From contig NC_008699.1 in assembly GCF_000015265.1 (NCBI RefSeq), positions 620,001-684,000 of the forward strand: 64,000 bases of DNA, in the 5' to 3' direction. The notes under the pieces were generated by a model. That model worked only from the letters and a program-made list of their open reading frames with translations, searched no databases and was not told the origin of the DNA. Both the position numbers and the translations under genes were made by a program. Positions within the stretch are counted from its first letter, which is position 1. Each line of letters opens with the position of its first letter. This document shows, one piece after another, positions 25,767 through 34,930 of this stretch. Origin of the DNA: Nocardioides sp. JS614. Lineage in GTDB: Bacteria > Actinomycetota > Actinomycetes > Propionibacteriales > Nocardioidaceae.

Positions 25767-27367
25767 AATGCCTTCTCCTGTGCGTACACGATGTCGTTAA
25801 GGATGTCCTCAGTCAGAGGCCCGTCGACGCTGTCGACGATCTCGCCGCCGCTGATGACCACGGCGCGTTGAGCCAGTGCCGCCAGCTCCCCGAAGTCCGA
25901 GGAGACCACCAGCACGGCCGTACCGGCCGACGCTGCGGCGCGCACCAGTTCGTGGATCTCGTTGCGAGCCCCGATGTCGACGCCCTGCGTCGGCTCGTCC
26001 AACAGCAGAACGTCTGGACGACGTTGCAGCCATCTCGCCAGGATGACCTTCTGCTGATTGCCGCCTGAAAGGGATGTCAACGGCGCAGTGGTGCTCGGCG
26101 CACGGACTCCGAACTCCTGGATCAGTCGCTTGGCCGCCTTCCGCTCTCTCGAAGGGCGGATCCAACCCGCGCGCGCATGTTCGCTGAGCGACGTGATCGA
26201 CAGATTCTCAGCAATGCTGAGCTCCGGCAGTGCCGCTTCGCGCAAACGGTTCTCGGGGACAAGAGCCAAGCCCCTCTTCATTGAGGTCCGCATGTCGGAC
26301 GATGGCACCGTGCCCGACCGGACCGCGACCTCGAAGTCGTCCCTATGCGCGGCCCCGAAGATCTGCTTCAACATGCGCGAGCGCCCCGACCCGAGTAGGC
26401 CTGCGATGCCCACGATCTCGCCGGCCCGGACCAGCAACATCTCCTTCTTTAGACCGGTCGCAGTTCGACGACGCAGCGTAAGCGCCGTCTCCCGGGAACC
26501 CGCTACCTGGGAGAGGGGAACACCGCTCGCCACCACGTCGTTGCCACGCCGCGGGCGCAGCGCGGGCTGCGCAGACGCCGAGCCGGTGATGCCGGCCACG
26601 AGTGTGTCGTGGCTGATGGCTGCACCGGTGAGGCGTGACGCGACGCTGCCGTTGCGGAGTACCGTCACCTCGTTGGTGATGGCGGTGACCTCTTCGAGCC
26701 GATGTGAGACATAGATGATCGTCTGGCCGTCGGCGGCGTACTTCCGCAAGGCCGTGAGGAGCACGTCGACCTCATGCTTCGGCAGACTGGCCGTCGGCTC
26801 GTCCAGAACCAGCACGCCACGTTCGGCGGTGTCATCTTGATCCTGGAGCGCCCGGGCGATCGCCACCATCATCTGTGCTGCAGGGGATAGGCGGACCAGA
26901 TGGGCGTCGGCGGCGACGTCGATCTCGAACCGGTCGAGCACTTGCCTGGCCCGTGCCTTCTGTGCCCTCCAGTTGATTGACTTGACGGCCGTCGACTCGA
27001 AGCCGCGACCGAGCGCCAAGTTCTCAGCGACCGAGAGGTCCGGGAAGGTCGAGTTCTGCTGGTGGACGAAGTGAAGTCCGGATGCCTTCGCCCGCGAGGG
27101 CGTGTGGGACCGCGCGTCGATCCAGTCGCCATTCAGCGCCAGCTTGCCCTCGTCAGGCGTGACGACACCCGCCAACATCTTGATCAAGGTGGACTTCCCA
27201 GACCCGTTGCCACCCATCAGACCATGGATGGCACCAGTCGTGACCTTCAGCGAAACCCGATCGAGAGCGCGAGTGGCGCCGTAGGTCTTGCTGACGTCCA
27301 GGACGGCGAGCGCAACCTTCCTCGCCTGCTCCGCCTGGGTGTGCTCCGTGGTGGTGTGTTCGTTCAT
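25763..27367 (-). CDS. ABC transporter ATP-binding protein, RbsA/MglA type (two nucleotide-binding domains)
   Basis: 534 residues from ATG 27367, preceded by CAGGAGT. Domain 1: Walker A GLMGGNGSGKSTLIKML, a signature-like LSPAAQMMVAIARAL and Walker B GVLVLDEPTASLP. Domain 2: degenerate Walker A GIAGLLGSGRSRML (normal for this family), signature SLSGGNQQKVILARWL and Walker B DVLLLDEPTQGVDIGAR. Two-domain proteins of this kind energise ribose/galactose-type importers. It is the first gene of an ATPase-permease-DsbA-fold operon and lies 173 bases after the hydroxylase large-subunit gene on the same strand. Confidence 0.95.
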   Translation of the reverse strand: MNEHTTTEHTQAEQARKVALAVLDVSKTYGATRALDRVSLKVTTGAIHGLMGGNGSGKSTLIKMLAGVVTPDEGKLALNGDWIDARSHTPSRAKASGLHFVHQQNSTFPDLSVAENLALGRGFESTAVKSINWRAQKARARQVLDRFEIDVAADAHLVRLSPAAQMMVAIARALQDQDDTAERGVLVLDEPTASLPKHEVDVLLTALRKYAADGQTIIYVSHRLEEVTAITNEVTVLRNGSVASRLTGAAISHDTLVAGITGSASAQPALRPRRGNDVVASGVPLSQVAGSRETALTLRRRTATGLKKEMLLVRAGEIVGIAGLLGSGRSRMLKQIFGAAHRDDFEVAVRSGTVPSSDMRTSMKRGLALVPENRLREAALPELSIAENLSITSLSEHARAGWIRPSRERKAAKRLIQEFGVRAPSTTAPLTSLSGGNQQKVILARWLQRRPDVLLLDEPTQGVDIGARNEIHELVRAAASAGTAVLVVSSDFGELAALAQRAVVISGGEIVDSVDGPLTEDILNDIVYAQEKAL

Positions 27368-27540
27368 TGGTACTCCTGGGGTGGCTGCTCTGCACACGGG
27401 CCGCTGCTTGGTCCGGCTATCGGTACCGTCCCGACCCTCCCGGCGAAAAGACACGCAACTGTGGATCCTGGGGAACGAGTTGGGCTATTCGGTTCCGGAC
27501 AATGCGAGACCACCGTTTGACGTCTTCCGGGTGTTGCGAC

Positions 27541-29913
27541 TCACATCGACTCGGGTTCATCACTGAACGCGATCGAATGCGACCTCCGCCAGAGCGTCTC
27601 GGGCGGGACGGGCACCTTGATCGTGCGCACACCTTCGCCAAAGGCATCGTCTATGGCGCCCGCGATGGCCGCGCCCACAGCGATGAGGCCGACCTCCCCC
27701 AAGCCCTTGGCCCCGAACGGGTTGTTGGGTGTAGGCGCGTCCTCCGTCATGAAGAAGTCGACATCTGGCACGTCCAGCGAAGTCGGCAGAAGGTAGTCCA
27801 TGAAGGACGTGGCCAACGGTTGACCGGATTCGTCGTACAGGAACTCCTCGTAGAGGGCACCTCCGATGCCTTGCGCTGCCGCACCGATCACTTGGCCGCG
27901 GGTGGTCATTGGATTGATCGCTCGTCCGGCCTCGGTGCTGGTAAGGAAACGCCTCAAGGTGTGACCTCCCGTGGCGGGATCAATCTCGATCTGCACGAGA
28001 GTGACCCCGTAGGGATAGTTCATGTGCTCATCCAGGTAGACGGCCTGCGCGCCGAGGCCTGGCTCGTCGTTGGCCAACCTCGCGGACCATCCGTCCCACC
28101 GTCCGGCGATCTCGGCGAGACTCAACCCCTGCTGCTCGAGCCCGGACACCACGATGCGGCCATCGACGAGGATCAGATCGTCCACATTTGCTTCCAGCAT
28201 CTCGCTGGCGAGCCTCTTGGCCTTGGCTAGCGTGTCGAGGGCCGCCTGACGCGCCGCTCCTCCGGCCAGAACGGTCGAGCGACTCGACCAGGAGCCGACA
28301 CCCTCGGGCACAAGCTCGGTGTCACCGTGAACGACGTCGATGAGCTCTGGATCGACTTGGAGTTCATCGGCAACGATCTGCGCCAGGACTGTTTCGATAC
28401 CCTGTCCGACGGAAGATGCCCCAGTTCGAACTCTGATCCGTCCAGAGGCGTCTACGTCGATGGCGCTCGTCTCGTAGAGCCCAAGGCCAGCCTTGTCCAT
28501 CAGCATGCCGATTCCGTTGCCGACTAAGCGGCCCTGCGCTCGGAGCTCTGCCGCCTCCCGCTCCCAATCGTCGAACCCCGCCGACTCGAGCGCTTTGTCC
28601 AAGTGGTCAACGACGTCACCCGAATCGAAGTGGTAGGGCTCGAAACAGATGTCCATGCCCGGCGCGAATGGAAGGTCGGCTTCGGTCAGCAGATTGCGGC
28701 GCCGAATCTCTACCTGCGAAATGCCGATCTGTTCGGCCGCGAGGTCGAGGAGCCGCTCGCGAGCGAAGGTCCCTTCGTACCTGCCTGGAGCACGGTAGGC
28801 GGACAGCGGCGTCTTGTTGGACACCACGACGTGAAGGAGCCCGTCGTACGCCGGCACTCGGTAGGGGCCTGGGACCATCCCGACTGTGATGTCGCTGACG
28901 AGAGGCTCGGCCTGCCGAATGAACGCTCCGTGGTTGTGCCAGATCTCGTCCTTCAAAGCCAGCAGGACCCCGTCGGCGTCGAAGGCCGCGGCCATTTCGT
29001 GCACCTGTTCGCGAGCGTGAGCGTTTGCCACCATGTGCTCGAGGCGATCTTCGGTCCACTTGACAGGACGTCCCAGACGCATGGCCGCCCAGCCCACCAT
29101 GATGTATTCCGGAAAGACCCCGCCCTTCACACCGAAGTTCCCTCCGATGTCGACGTGTTTCATGCGCAGATCCGCGAGCGGGAGTTCGAGTACTTGCGCG
29201 ATGAGGCGCTGACAGTCGTGGGTGTGGACCGGCCCCCACATGAAGAGTTGCTTGCGGCCGCGGTCGGGCTCTGCGATGCACCCTCTCGTCTCCATCGGCA
29301 CCCCGGAATGACGACCGACCACGTAGCGACCCTTCACGACATGCGCTGCCTTCTTAAAGGCGTCCGCGACGTCGCCGTACGCCTTCACGATGCGAACGGC
29401 CTCGTTGGACTGCCCCTCGAAGAGTGGTTCGGCCTCATCGGTCAAGGCGTACTGAGGATCGAGCACCGGCGGAAGGAGGTCGTAGGTGACCTCCACCAGC
29501 CCGGCGGCGTCTTCAGCCAGATACGGCGTGTCAGCGATGACGGCGGCGACGGGTTGCCCGACGTACCGGACACGGTCACCGGCGAAGACCGGGTGCAGAT
29601 AGTCGTCGATCTGCGGGTAAACCTCGTGGTAGCCGATCTGTTCCAGCGGCACTTCAGCATCGATGTCATCAGCCGTGATGACTAGCCGGACGCCGGGAGC
29701 CCGTCGGGCCGCAGAGGGCTCCACGGAGACGATGCGCGCATGGGCCTCAGATGAACGCACCACGCTCATGTACAGCTGCCCGTGAATATCGACATCGTCC
29801 ACGAAACGCGCATCTCCCCGCAGGAGCCGCGCGTCCTCACGGCGACGCACGGGCTGTCCCACGTATCGCTTGGCTGAAGGGCCGAGACCACCGGAAGCGC
29901 CAGGTCTACTCAC
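27541..29913 (-). CDS. Molybdenum hydroxylase large (Moco) subunit, set 2
   Basis: 790 residues from GTG 29913 with GAGGA upstream. Motifs are GGNFGVKGGVFPEY, AYRAPGR (about residue 371; xanthine-oxidase type, not CO-dehydrogenase AY-x-CSFR), SSVGQGIETVLAQIVAD, and the catalytic Glu in FGAKGLGEVGL (about 738). It lacks adjacent M and S genes. The nearest unpaired M/S pair is 5.1 kb downstream on the same strand, beyond the transporter and PucR genes. It is transcribed divergently from the C-C hydrolase gene, whose substrate would be the product of ketone dehydrogenase, so a KdhL role is a tentative inference. Confidence 0.93.
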   Translation of the reverse strand: MSRPGASGGLGPSAKRYVGQPVRRREDARLLRGDARFVDDVDIHGQLYMSVVRSSEAHARIVSVEPSAARRAPGVRLVITADDIDAEVPLEQIGYHEVYPQIDDYLHPVFAGDRVRYVGQPVAAVIADTPYLAEDAAGLVEVTYDLLPPVLDPQYALTDEAEPLFEGQSNEAVRIVKAYGDVADAFKKAAHVVKGRYVVGRHSGVPMETRGCIAEPDRGRKQLFMWGPVHTHDCQRLIAQVLELPLADLRMKHVDIGGNFGVKGGVFPEYIMVGWAAMRLGRPVKWTEDRLEHMVANAHAREQVHEMAAAFDADGVLLALKDEIWHNHGAFIRQAEPLVSDITVGMVPGPYRVPAYDGLLHVVVSNKTPLSAYRAPGRYEGTFARERLLDLAAEQIGISQVEIRRRNLLTEADLPFAPGMDICFEPYHFDSGDVVDHLDKALESAGFDDWEREAAELRAQGRLVGNGIGMLMDKAGLGLYETSAIDVDASGRIRVRTGASSVGQGIETVLAQIVADELQVDPELIDVVHGDTELVPEGVGSWSSRSTVLAGGAARQAALDTLAKAKRLASEMLEANVDDLILVDGRIVVSGLEQQGLSLAEIAGRWDGWSARLANDEPGLGAQAVYLDEHMNYPYGVTLVQIEIDPATGGHTLRRFLTSTEAGRAINPMTTRGQVIGAAAQGIGGALYEEFLYDESGQPLATSFMDYLLPTSLDVPDVDFFMTEDAPTPNNPFGAKGLGEVGLIAVGAAIAGAIDDAFGEGVRTIKVPVPPETLWRRSHSIAFSDEPESM

Positions 29914-29944
29914 TGCTCGTCCTCACTTCTGTGCGATGTACCGA

Positions 29945-29957
29945 GACACGAAGTGTC
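29945..29957. promoter_or_regulatory. Inverted repeat in the divergent L2/hydrolase promoter region
   Basis: GACAC-GAA-GTGTC, a perfect 5-3-5 palindrome, 32 bases upstream of the L2 start and 187 bases upstream of the hydrolase start. It is a possible operator; no regulator can be assigned. Confidence 0.3.
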
Positions 29958-30143
29958 GTCGCGGCGCCGTTGCTGCCGCTGCTCGCTGGCGGGAGAAGCG
30001 CATCCGCCCGATGGGCAGATCATGTACATATGCCTTCCCATTGCTAGGTGGGCGCCAAAGACATGCCTCGGATTCGCGGAACATGTAGACGGCCGACGGC
30101 TGCGCAGTCGGGAAGATGCTGCCTCCCGACCTATGGAGAAGAA

Positions 30144-31214
30144 ATGACGACCGAGACCCCACAAGTCCCGACGGCCGAAGAAGAGATGCTGAACTGGGGC
30201 CGCCTGTTGATGGACGGTCTGCCGTTTGCCGACCTCCTGGCCGCACAGCGTCGGGACGCTGAGACGTCATGGTTCGACTTCTGGATGGCGAAGGCGGACG
30301 CGTACGAGGCCATGGGTGAGACCGCCCTGAAGGACGGCAACGACCTCACGGCCGGCTACTGGTTCTGGGTCGGATCGATGGCCGCGCAGTACGCGCAGTT
30401 CCTGTGGTTCGACGAACGCCGCCCGAAGGGCCAGCTCCGCAAGGCAGGGCTCTATCACCGCGCCGCTCCACTGCTCGACCCCCCGGCTGAGCGTGTGGAC
30501 CTCCCTATCGACGACACCGTGATCATCGGCTACCTGCGCCGGCCCAAGGGGGCCGACGGGCCCGTCCCGTGCGCAGTGCTGCTCGGCGGCCTCGAGAGCA
30601 CGAAGGAGGAGAGCTACATGTTCGAGAACCTCCTACTCGAGCGAGGCGTCGCCACCTTCACGTTCGACGGTCCCGGCCAGGGTGAGATGTTCGAGGACGT
30701 CGCACTCGCCGGCGACTACCACCGCTACACCTCACGGGTGGTCGACTACCTCGAGACCCTAGGGGTCACTATCGACGAGGATCGGATCGGAGTGCTGGGC
30801 CGCAGCCTGGGAGGACATTATGCGCTGCGTGCCGCCTCAATGGACGACCGCTTCCGTGCATGCGTCACCTGGGGTGGTTTCGTCCAGATGGACGACTGGG
30901 ATTTCGAGTACCCCATGACCAAGCTCAGCTGGCAGTACGTAACGAAGTCGCCCGATCTGCCCACTGCGCAGGAGCGGGTGAAGGAAGCCATCGACGTACG
31001 CCCCGTGCTGGCTGGACTGAAGGTACCCACGTACGTGATGCACGGGGCCAAGGACGAGACTCCTCTCACCGAGCTGGATCTGTTGCAGGAGTACGCGGTC
31101 AACGCGGACATCACGATTGATCTCGAGCCCGAGGGCGATCACTGCTGCCACAACCTCGGTCCCGCCCCGCGCCTTCGCATGGCGGACTGGCTGGCGAACC
31201 AGCTTCGCCCCTGA
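30144..31214 (+). CDS. Alpha/beta hydrolase, candidate 2,6-dihydroxypseudooxynicotine hydrolase
   Basis: 356 residues from ATG 30144, after GGAGAAG. A helical N-terminal domain (about 1-120) precedes an alpha/beta-hydrolase core with nucleophile S221 in GVLGRSLGGHY, D304 in HGAKDETPL and H333 in EPEGDHCCHN. The spacing of these residues (83 and 29) equals that of the pAO1 enzyme as I recall it (Ser217, Asp300, His329), and the N-terminal cap domain also fits. That enzyme cleaves a C-C bond to give 2,6-dihydroxypyridine and 4-methylaminobutyrate. Context agrees: a hydroxylase large subunit lies divergently upstream, and genes for both products are in the window. A cupin gene follows after 93 bases. 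Confidence 0.87.
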   Translation: MTTETPQVPTAEEEMLNWGRLLMDGLPFADLLAAQRRDAETSWFDFWMAKADAYEAMGETALKDGNDLTAGYWFWVGSMAAQYAQFLWFDERRPKGQLRKAGLYHRAAPLLDPPAERVDLPIDDTVIIGYLRRPKGADGPVPCAVLLGGLESTKEESYMFENLLLERGVATFTFDGPGQGEMFEDVALAGDYHRYTSRVVDYLETLGVTIDEDRIGVLGRSLGGHYALRAASMDDRFRACVTWGGFVQMDDWDFEYPMTKLSWQYVTKSPDLPTAQERVKEAIDVRPVLAGLKVPTYVMHGAKDETPLTELDLLQEYAVNADITIDLEPEGDHCCHNLGPAPRLRMADWLANQLRP

Positions 31215-31307
31215 ACCGGCTCCGCGCGGCGTTCGCGACCGCCGCGTCGCGCGGGCCACACCACACCCCTCAGAGCAGCCGAGTAGCTGCAGAACGGTAG
31301 GAACTTC

Positions 31308-31658
31308 ATGGATGAGATCAAGGCCGTCGAGTCTGGGACCGTCGAGCTGGAGACGTGGCAGCCCGACGGCGTCACCATTCACGAAGGAGACCCCAAGGGC
31401 CGGGGCTTCACGCTCTTCGAGAACTACGAGAGCGGAGCCCGGGCGACCGGGGTCTTCGAGTGTGAGCCGTCCAAGACTACCTACACGCTCGAATACAACG
31501 AGATCATCTATGTCCTGGAGGGCGAGGTCACGATCGAACTCGAGAACGGCTCACGCGTCGATCTCAGGGCGGGGATGCAGGCGTTCCTGCCAGCCGGCCA
31601 CATCTCCACGTGGACCTTCCACACCAAGTTCCGCGAGGTCTGGGTGCTGGCCGACTGA
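31308..31658 (+). CDS. Cupin-domain protein 1
   Basis: 116 residues forming one small beta-barrel: YTLEYNEIIYVLEGEVTIEL (motif 1) and DLRAGMQAFLPAGHISTWTF (motif 2). This resembles the cupin_3 (ureidoglycolate-hydrolase-like/DUF861) group. The canonical His pair of motif 1 is replaced (Y-N-E), so metal binding is uncertain. ATG 31308 lies 93 bases after the hydrolase stop with a weak ribosome site (GGTAGG). Probably co-transcribed with the hydrolase, since a hairpin terminator follows. Function unknown; a second unrelated cupin gene at 39396 also sits beside catabolic genes. Confidence 0.85.
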   Translation: MDEIKAVESGTVELETWQPDGVTIHEGDPKGRGFTLFENYESGARATGVFECEPSKTTYTLEYNEIIYVLEGEVTIELENGSRVDLRAGMQAFLPAGHISTWTFHTKFREVWVLAD

Positions 31659-31685
31659 CATCGTGCGCATGAGCCGCGCTCGCCG

Positions 31686-31710
31686 CCCCGGTCATCACAG
31701 ATGATCGGGG
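31686..31710 (+). terminator. Strong hairpin after the cupin gene
   Basis: CCCCGGTCATC, loop ACA, GATGATCGGGG: an 11-bp stem with one G-T pair, 27 bases after the cupin stop. No T-run follows, which is common in actinobacteria. Likely ends the hydrolase-cupin transcript. Confidence 0.6.
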
Positions 31711-31993
31711 CGGAGCCCATTTGCGGCCGGCCACGTCCATCACCGCGACCAGCTCACGCCGAAGGCGGCGCATCTCGTACCGAGCACCACCGACCGTCCT
31801 TCCCAGCTCGGCTCCGCCAAGACTGGGACGACCGGGTCGCATTCGTCCCGGACGACGTGGCTTCCCCTGGGTTGCATCCCGCGGGCGCCACGAATTCGAA
31901 CGCTGCCGGAGGCGATCGATCCGCTCTCTGACCGAGGCGGAAACCGCTCGCTGGCAAGGCGGCTCGCGACACTGAGCGTGACGCCTCGCGAGC

Positions 31994-32025
31994 GGAGCGC
32001 GTGGCGATCGGAGCGCGTGGCGATC
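31994..32025 (+). repeat. Tandem duplication of a 16-bp unit
   Basis: GGAGCGCGTGGCGATC occurs twice in direct contact, in an otherwise featureless stretch (31711-32162) upstream of IS256 copy 1. Nothing else is recognised there. Confidence 0.75.
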
Positions 32026-32170
32026 GTCAATCGGCCGACCGATACGGCTCGCGACAACTATGGCGCCATAACGCTATCGAGCTACTACTACATGTAGTCG
32101 CTTGTGCACGTAAAGCTCGAACGCACCGTTCGAGCACGAGGGCTTAGGCGTCGCTGGCGGCCAGGCGAGA

Positions 32171-33562
32171 AGGAGCGTCCCGTGGAGTGGTGGGGTTTGA
32201 GGTCGGGCGGGTCGGCGTGAAGTGGGCGGCCATCGGCGGGATCTTCGGTGTGAAACGACCAAGTCACGCACTGAAGGAGAACCACCGATGGCCTTGTCCC
32301 AGTCTGCCCTGTCCGAGTTGCTCGAGGCGTTCCGTGCCGGTGATGGCGTGGACCTGATCTGTGAATCGGTCCGGGTCGCGTTGCAGGACCTGATCGAGCT
32401 CGAGGCCTCCGAGCGGATCGGCGCGGCGCCCTATGAGCGCACCGATGCCCGGGTGAGCGAACGCAACGGGCACCGGCCCCGGGTGCTGACCACGAAGGCC
32501 GGGGATGTCGAGCTGCGGATCCCCAAGCTCCGCAAGGGCTCGTTCTTCCCGGTCATCCTCGAGCCCCGCCGCCGCATCGACCAGGCGCTGTACGCGGTGG
32601 TGATGGAGGCCTACGTCCACGGTGTCAGCACACGCTCGGTCGACGATCTGGTTGAGGCGATGGGCGTCGATGCCGGGATCTCCAAGTCCGAGGTGTCCCG
32701 GATCTGCGCCGGGCTCGATGAGCAGGTCGGGGCGTTCCGCACCCGCGCCCTGGACCACACCGAGTTCCCCTACGTCTACCTCGACGCGACCTACCTCAAC
32801 GTCCGCAACACCACCGGTCAGGTGACCTCGATGGCGGTCGTGGTGGCCACCGGGATCGCCGCAGACGGCTCCCGGGAGGTCCTCGGGCTCGACGTCGGGG
32901 ACAGCGAGGACGAGACGTTCTGGCGTGGCTTCCTGACCGCGCTGAAGCAGCGCGGACTCCACGGCGTGCAGCTCGTGATCAGCGACCAGCACGCCGGGCT
33001 CGTCAAGGCGCTCAGGCGGTCCTTCCAAGGTGCCGGGCACCAGCGGTGCCGGGTCCACTTCGCCCGCAACCTGCTCGCCCACGTCCCCAAGTCCCACGGC
33101 GACATGGTGGCCGCGGTGTTCCGCACGATCTTCGCCCAACCCGACGCCGCCGCGGTCAGCCACGCCTGGGACGAGGTCCGCGACCAGCTCGCGAAGTCGT
33201 TCCCGAAGATCGGGCCGCTGATGGACGAGGCGAAGGCCGAGGTCACCGCGTTCACCGTCTTCCCGCGGGCGCACTGGCAGAAGATCTGGTCGACCAACCC
33301 GCTGGAGCGGTCAACAAGGAGATCAAGCGACGCTCCCGGGTGGTCGGGATCTTCCCCACCCCCGCCGCCGTGATCCGGCTCGTCGGAGCCGTCCTGGCCG
33401 ACATGCACGACGAGTGGCAAGCCGGCGACCGCCGCTACCTCTCAGAAGCATCCATGGCGCTGCTCTACCCCGACAGCGATACTGGACTCATCGCCGCAAT
33501 CGACAGCAGCGAATAGGCACCGAGGATCAACCTCAAAGCCCACCACCCCGCGGGGCTCTGCC
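32171..33562 (+). mobile_element. IS256-family insertion sequence, copy 1 (1392 bp)
   Basis: Bounded by related inverted ends: left AGGAGCGTCCCG...GTGGTGGGGTTTGAGG, right CCTCAAAGCCCACCAC...GGGGCTCTGCC. It is flanked by an 8-bp direct repeat, AGGCGAGA (32163-32170 and 33563-33570), the usual IS256 target duplication. The only base difference from copy 2 that I found is G at 32396 versus C at 45666. Confidence 0.93.
32288..33516 (+). pseudogene. IS256-family (Mutator-type) transposase with a frameshift, copy 1
   Basis: Start ATG 32288 after GAAGGAG. The frame encodes MALSQSALSELLEAFRAGDG, then SRICAGLDEQV, YVYLDATYLNVR (first Asp), LVISDQHAGLVKALRRSFQG (second Asp) and CRVHFARNLLAHVPKSH. It then reaches WSTNPLER near 33309 and shifts. 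The expected V-NKEIKRRSRVVGIFPTPAA, with the third catalytic residue, continues in the -1 frame to TAG at 33514-33516. A single missing G (CGGTCAAC for CGGGTCAAC) explains it. No canonical slippery heptamer is present. The identical shift occurs in copy 2. Confidence 0.9.
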
Positions 33563-34085
33563 AGGCGAGAGGAGCAAAGACCACTCGGAGTAGTAGCTCC
33601 GAAACTCTTCGAACAATCTCGCAGCAGATGGCCATGCCGACGTGTGATGACCTTGGAGCAAAGGCACTGTCGATTGGGACGACATCGGTCGCTTGCGTCG
33701 AAGAGCTGCGGCACCCGGTTTCCAGGGCTTGGTCTTAGCGTCCAGGGGAATGCGCTCGGGAGGCGCGTACCCGGCGGCAAACGCGCTGCTCAACGGCAGT
33801 CGCGACCGTGACCCGCGTGCCGCCCACCCGCAGCGCCTTGGCCTACTACATCCCGCCTTGCACGGTTGAGAAAGTCCGGTACCTCCTCCCAGTCAACCGA
33901 CCGGCCGCGGCGACTCGCGATCACGGGCGCGGGCTGGCCGGTGCAGTTGCGGAAACATTGGCGCTGCACGTCGGCTCTGGGACAACGGCGCCGCGGGGTC
34001 AGATCCTGCGTCCGGGGTTAGCCCCTCGCGGGGCCCGACCCCCGGGTTCTTGGACACGCTGAATCCAGCAGGTGCTGGGAAGCGG
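33563..34085. other. Interval without a recognised gene
   Basis: From the IS256 target repeat to the start of the IS3 remnant. I see no family resemblance in any frame. GGCCCGACCCCCGGGTTC near 34037 is a GC-rich palindromic patch just before the IS3 fragment. Confidence 0.35.
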
Positions 34086-34099
34086 ATGATCGAAGAACC

Positions 34100-34296
34100 A
34101 TGGCCAGGAAGAACTCCTCCGAGGAGCTCCGTCGTCAGGCCGTCGACTTGATACTAGTCCACGCCGGGGCCACGGTCCGCGGCATCGCCGATGACCCCTG
34201 GCATCGTGCGCGGCACGCTGCGCCACTGGCTCGAGGTGTACGGGACCGGGAAGAAGACCGCTGCCGACGGGACGTTGACCTCCAGCCCCCTGCAGT
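34100..34296 (+). pseudogene. IS3-family OrfA remnant
   Basis: MARKNSSEELRRQAVDLILV and ATVRGIADD, then a frameshift, then IVRGTLRHWLEVYGTGKKTA and ADGTLTSSP. This is the N-terminal helix-turn-helix of an IS3/IS1397-type OrfA that breaks off at about 34296, where the decayed flavoprotein reading begins on the other strand. It is a different IS3 lineage from IS-A and IS-B. Confidence 0.75.
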
Positions 34297-34299
34297 CCA

Positions 34300-34885
34300 C
34301 GACCACAACGACGACCTCGTTCGGCACCCGCGAACGAGACGCCGGCGCAGAAGGTCGCCCGGCTCGAGGCGTCCACGATGTCGTAGCCCACGTCGCGAGC
34401 GCGCACCGCGGCCGCTCACGAAGGCACGCTGGACGCGCCCGATGTCGTCCAGGGTCATGACTGTCGGGGTCCCCGGTGGGTACCACGGGGCGTCGTTCCG
34501 ATGATGGGCCCGAGGCGGAGAGCGCAGGTTCACGTGAGAGCCGGCGTAGCGCCTGAGCGCCGCCGTGATGCAGCTCAATGCCGGCGAGAGCGCCAAGAGC
34601 GTGGTCGGAGTCCACCATCAACTTATGGCGACAGGCGTCTTCCTCGTCCCAAAGATCGCTCGAGTACCACGGCCACTCACTCACCGCTGGGGCCGACACT
34701 AGGGAACTTCGTGGACACGGCCGCCCACCCGCCCTCCGCGCGAGCCGCCCGGTAAGCGGCCCAGGTGGTCGGCCGGAAGGTCCCGAACGCGGTGCGGTGG
34801 AGCCCTTGTAGAACCGGTTGCGAAGCGTCTTGGGCCCGATGACGACTGGGTCGAAGAGGGTCTCGTAATGGTCAGCCGTTGACAT
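34300..34885 (-). pseudogene. Decayed trimethylamine-dehydrogenase-type flavoprotein gene (N-terminal part)
   Basis: ATG 34885 opens with HYETLFDPVVIGPKTLRNRF, equivalent to LFEPIQVGPKMFRNRF of the intact gene just upstream. After frameshifts, SEWPWYSSDLWDEEDACRHK, LMVDSDHALGALAGIELHHG and RARDVGYDIVDASSRATF follow in family order. Homology ends near 34300 at the IS3 OrfA remnant. The C-terminal two thirds (iron-sulfur and FAD/NAD parts) are gone. It is a diverged relative, not a recent copy, of the gene at 34931. Confidence 0.82.
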
Positions 34886-34930
34886 GGATGTCGACCATCT
34901 CAGCCATCCTTTGGGAGCTGGTTTCGGCGC

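Noticed and set aside
32264..33274. A 336-codon open frame opposite the IS256 transposase, repeated at 45534-46544
   Set aside because: It is the antisense shadow of a high-GC transposase, with no motifs of its own. Conservation between copies only reflects the duplicated IS.
33309..33320. Programmed -1 frameshift in the IS256 transposase
   Set aside because: No slippery heptamer or downstream structure is evident and the family normally has a single frame. A base deletion shared by descent is simpler, although the question is kept open as a finding.
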